A DNA stretch of 29,109 nucleotides from the IMG/VR virus record IMGVR_UViG_3300035181_002213, positions 1 to 29,109 of that record; one strand, given 5' to 3'. Positions within the stretch are counted from its first letter, which is position 1; each line of letters opens with the position of its first letter. This document shows, one piece after another, positions 28,711 through 29,109 of this stretch. Both the position numbers and the translations under genes were made by a program. The notes under the pieces are model-generated. The model made no database searches. It was given only the letters and a program-made list of their open reading frames with translations, and had not been told where the DNA came from. Source of the DNA: a virus.

Positions 28711-29109
28711 TCAGCTATAGAAATTCTGTGTGTCTACAGGCTCCGCAGGGTGCAATAATGTTGCCCTAATTGCGTCTGTTTTGTCAGGGGATTTAGCATA
28801 AATTTTTTGAACCTTTCTAAGTGCGTTCTTCAAATCAACAGCACCACATCCAATAAATTCAGCCATTATTTCTATTGCTTTTTCTGGAGTAAGGTTTGAA
28901 TAGTTTCCGATTTTTGGAGCGGCGACAGCAGGGGTGTTACCTTGGTCAATCGCCTTTCCCCACTCTGGTAGTTCAACTGTGTCATACTCAGGTTTCGTCT
29001 GTGTGTCCTCTATAGAATCAAAATAGTCAAGCGCCTCCGCAGGAAATGCACTGATATGCCACTCTGCGTTTGCATCAACCACTAACAACACTAGTTTGAT
29101 GCTTTTGCG
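28711..29109 (-). CDS. Hypothetical protein, cut by the right window edge
   Basis: An open frame runs from the right edge to the stop at 28711, at least 132 residues. A GTG at 29091 is possible but has no ribosome site, and the frame stays open to 29109, so the true start is probably outside. The visible part has an acidic middle (DYFDSIEDTQTKPEYDTVEL) and a helical end (EKAIEIMAEFIG, VDLKNALRKVQKIYA). No family was recognised. It precedes the sigma-like gene on the minus strand. Confidence 0.6.
   Translation of the reverse strand, partial: RKSIKLVLLVVDANAEWHISAFPAEALDYFDSIEDTQTKPEYDTVELPEWGKAIDQGNTPAVAAPKIGNYSNLTPEKAIEIMAEFIGCGAVDLKNALRKVQKIYAKSPDKTDAIRATLLHPAEPVDTQNFYS

Overview
The window looks like part of a large tailed double-stranded DNA phage (or a prophage of one). 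It carries a near-complete phage replication, recombination and repair set: a family A DNA polymerase, a T4 gp32-like single-strand binding protein, a RuvC-like resolvase, a UvsW-like helicase, a Cas4/RecB-like nuclease, a DnaB-like helicase, a CHC2/Toprim primase, a DHH phosphoesterase, dUTPase and a family 4 uracil-DNA glycosylase. Between these lie many small unknown genes in tight, often overlapping operons with Shine-Dalgarno sites. GC content is moderate by eye. The host cannot be named from the sequence. No tRNA, rRNA, CRISPR array, integrase or insertion sequence was seen.

Layout. Bases 1-1258 (minus): the N-terminal part of a lysine 2,3-aminomutase-like radical SAM enzyme, cut by the window edge, and a uracil-DNA glycosylase. 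1271-1376: a divergent promoter region with nine copies of a 7-base repeat. 1418-7356 (plus): the N-terminal half of DNA polymerase, three small genes, SSB, RuvC-like resolvase and a large unknown protein. 7396-9478 (minus): UvsW-like helicase and an unknown. 9536-25141 (plus): small unknowns, a virion-like domain protein, conserved phage proteins, the nuclease, the C-terminal half of DNA polymerase, a GroES-like protein, dUTPase, a SLOG protein, helicase, a 43-residue zinc-knuckle ORF, primase and DHH protein. 25154-25810 (minus): DUF1003-like membrane protein. 25887-27048 (plus): a second GroES-like protein and two unknowns. 27038-29109 (minus): a GNAT-like protein, an unknown, a sigma-like protein and an edge-truncated unknown.

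The most unusual points are these. (a) The family A polymerase is split inside its polymerase domain: exonuclease and thumb are in one gene, motifs A, B and C in another 13 kb away. The two broken ends carry opposite charge, acidic on one and basic on the other. No intein is visible. (b) A repeated element, TTTCGCTATTAT/TATTAG, precedes many transcription units in the matching orientation. It looks like a phage extended -10 promoter, and its core is the unit of the heptamer array. (c) A lysine 2,3-aminomutase and two GroES-like proteins appear in one phage segment. (d) A strong terminator lies inside the coding sequence of a convergent gene.

Intergenic gaps are all short; the longest, about 160 bases, are described as promoter, terminator or hairpin entries.
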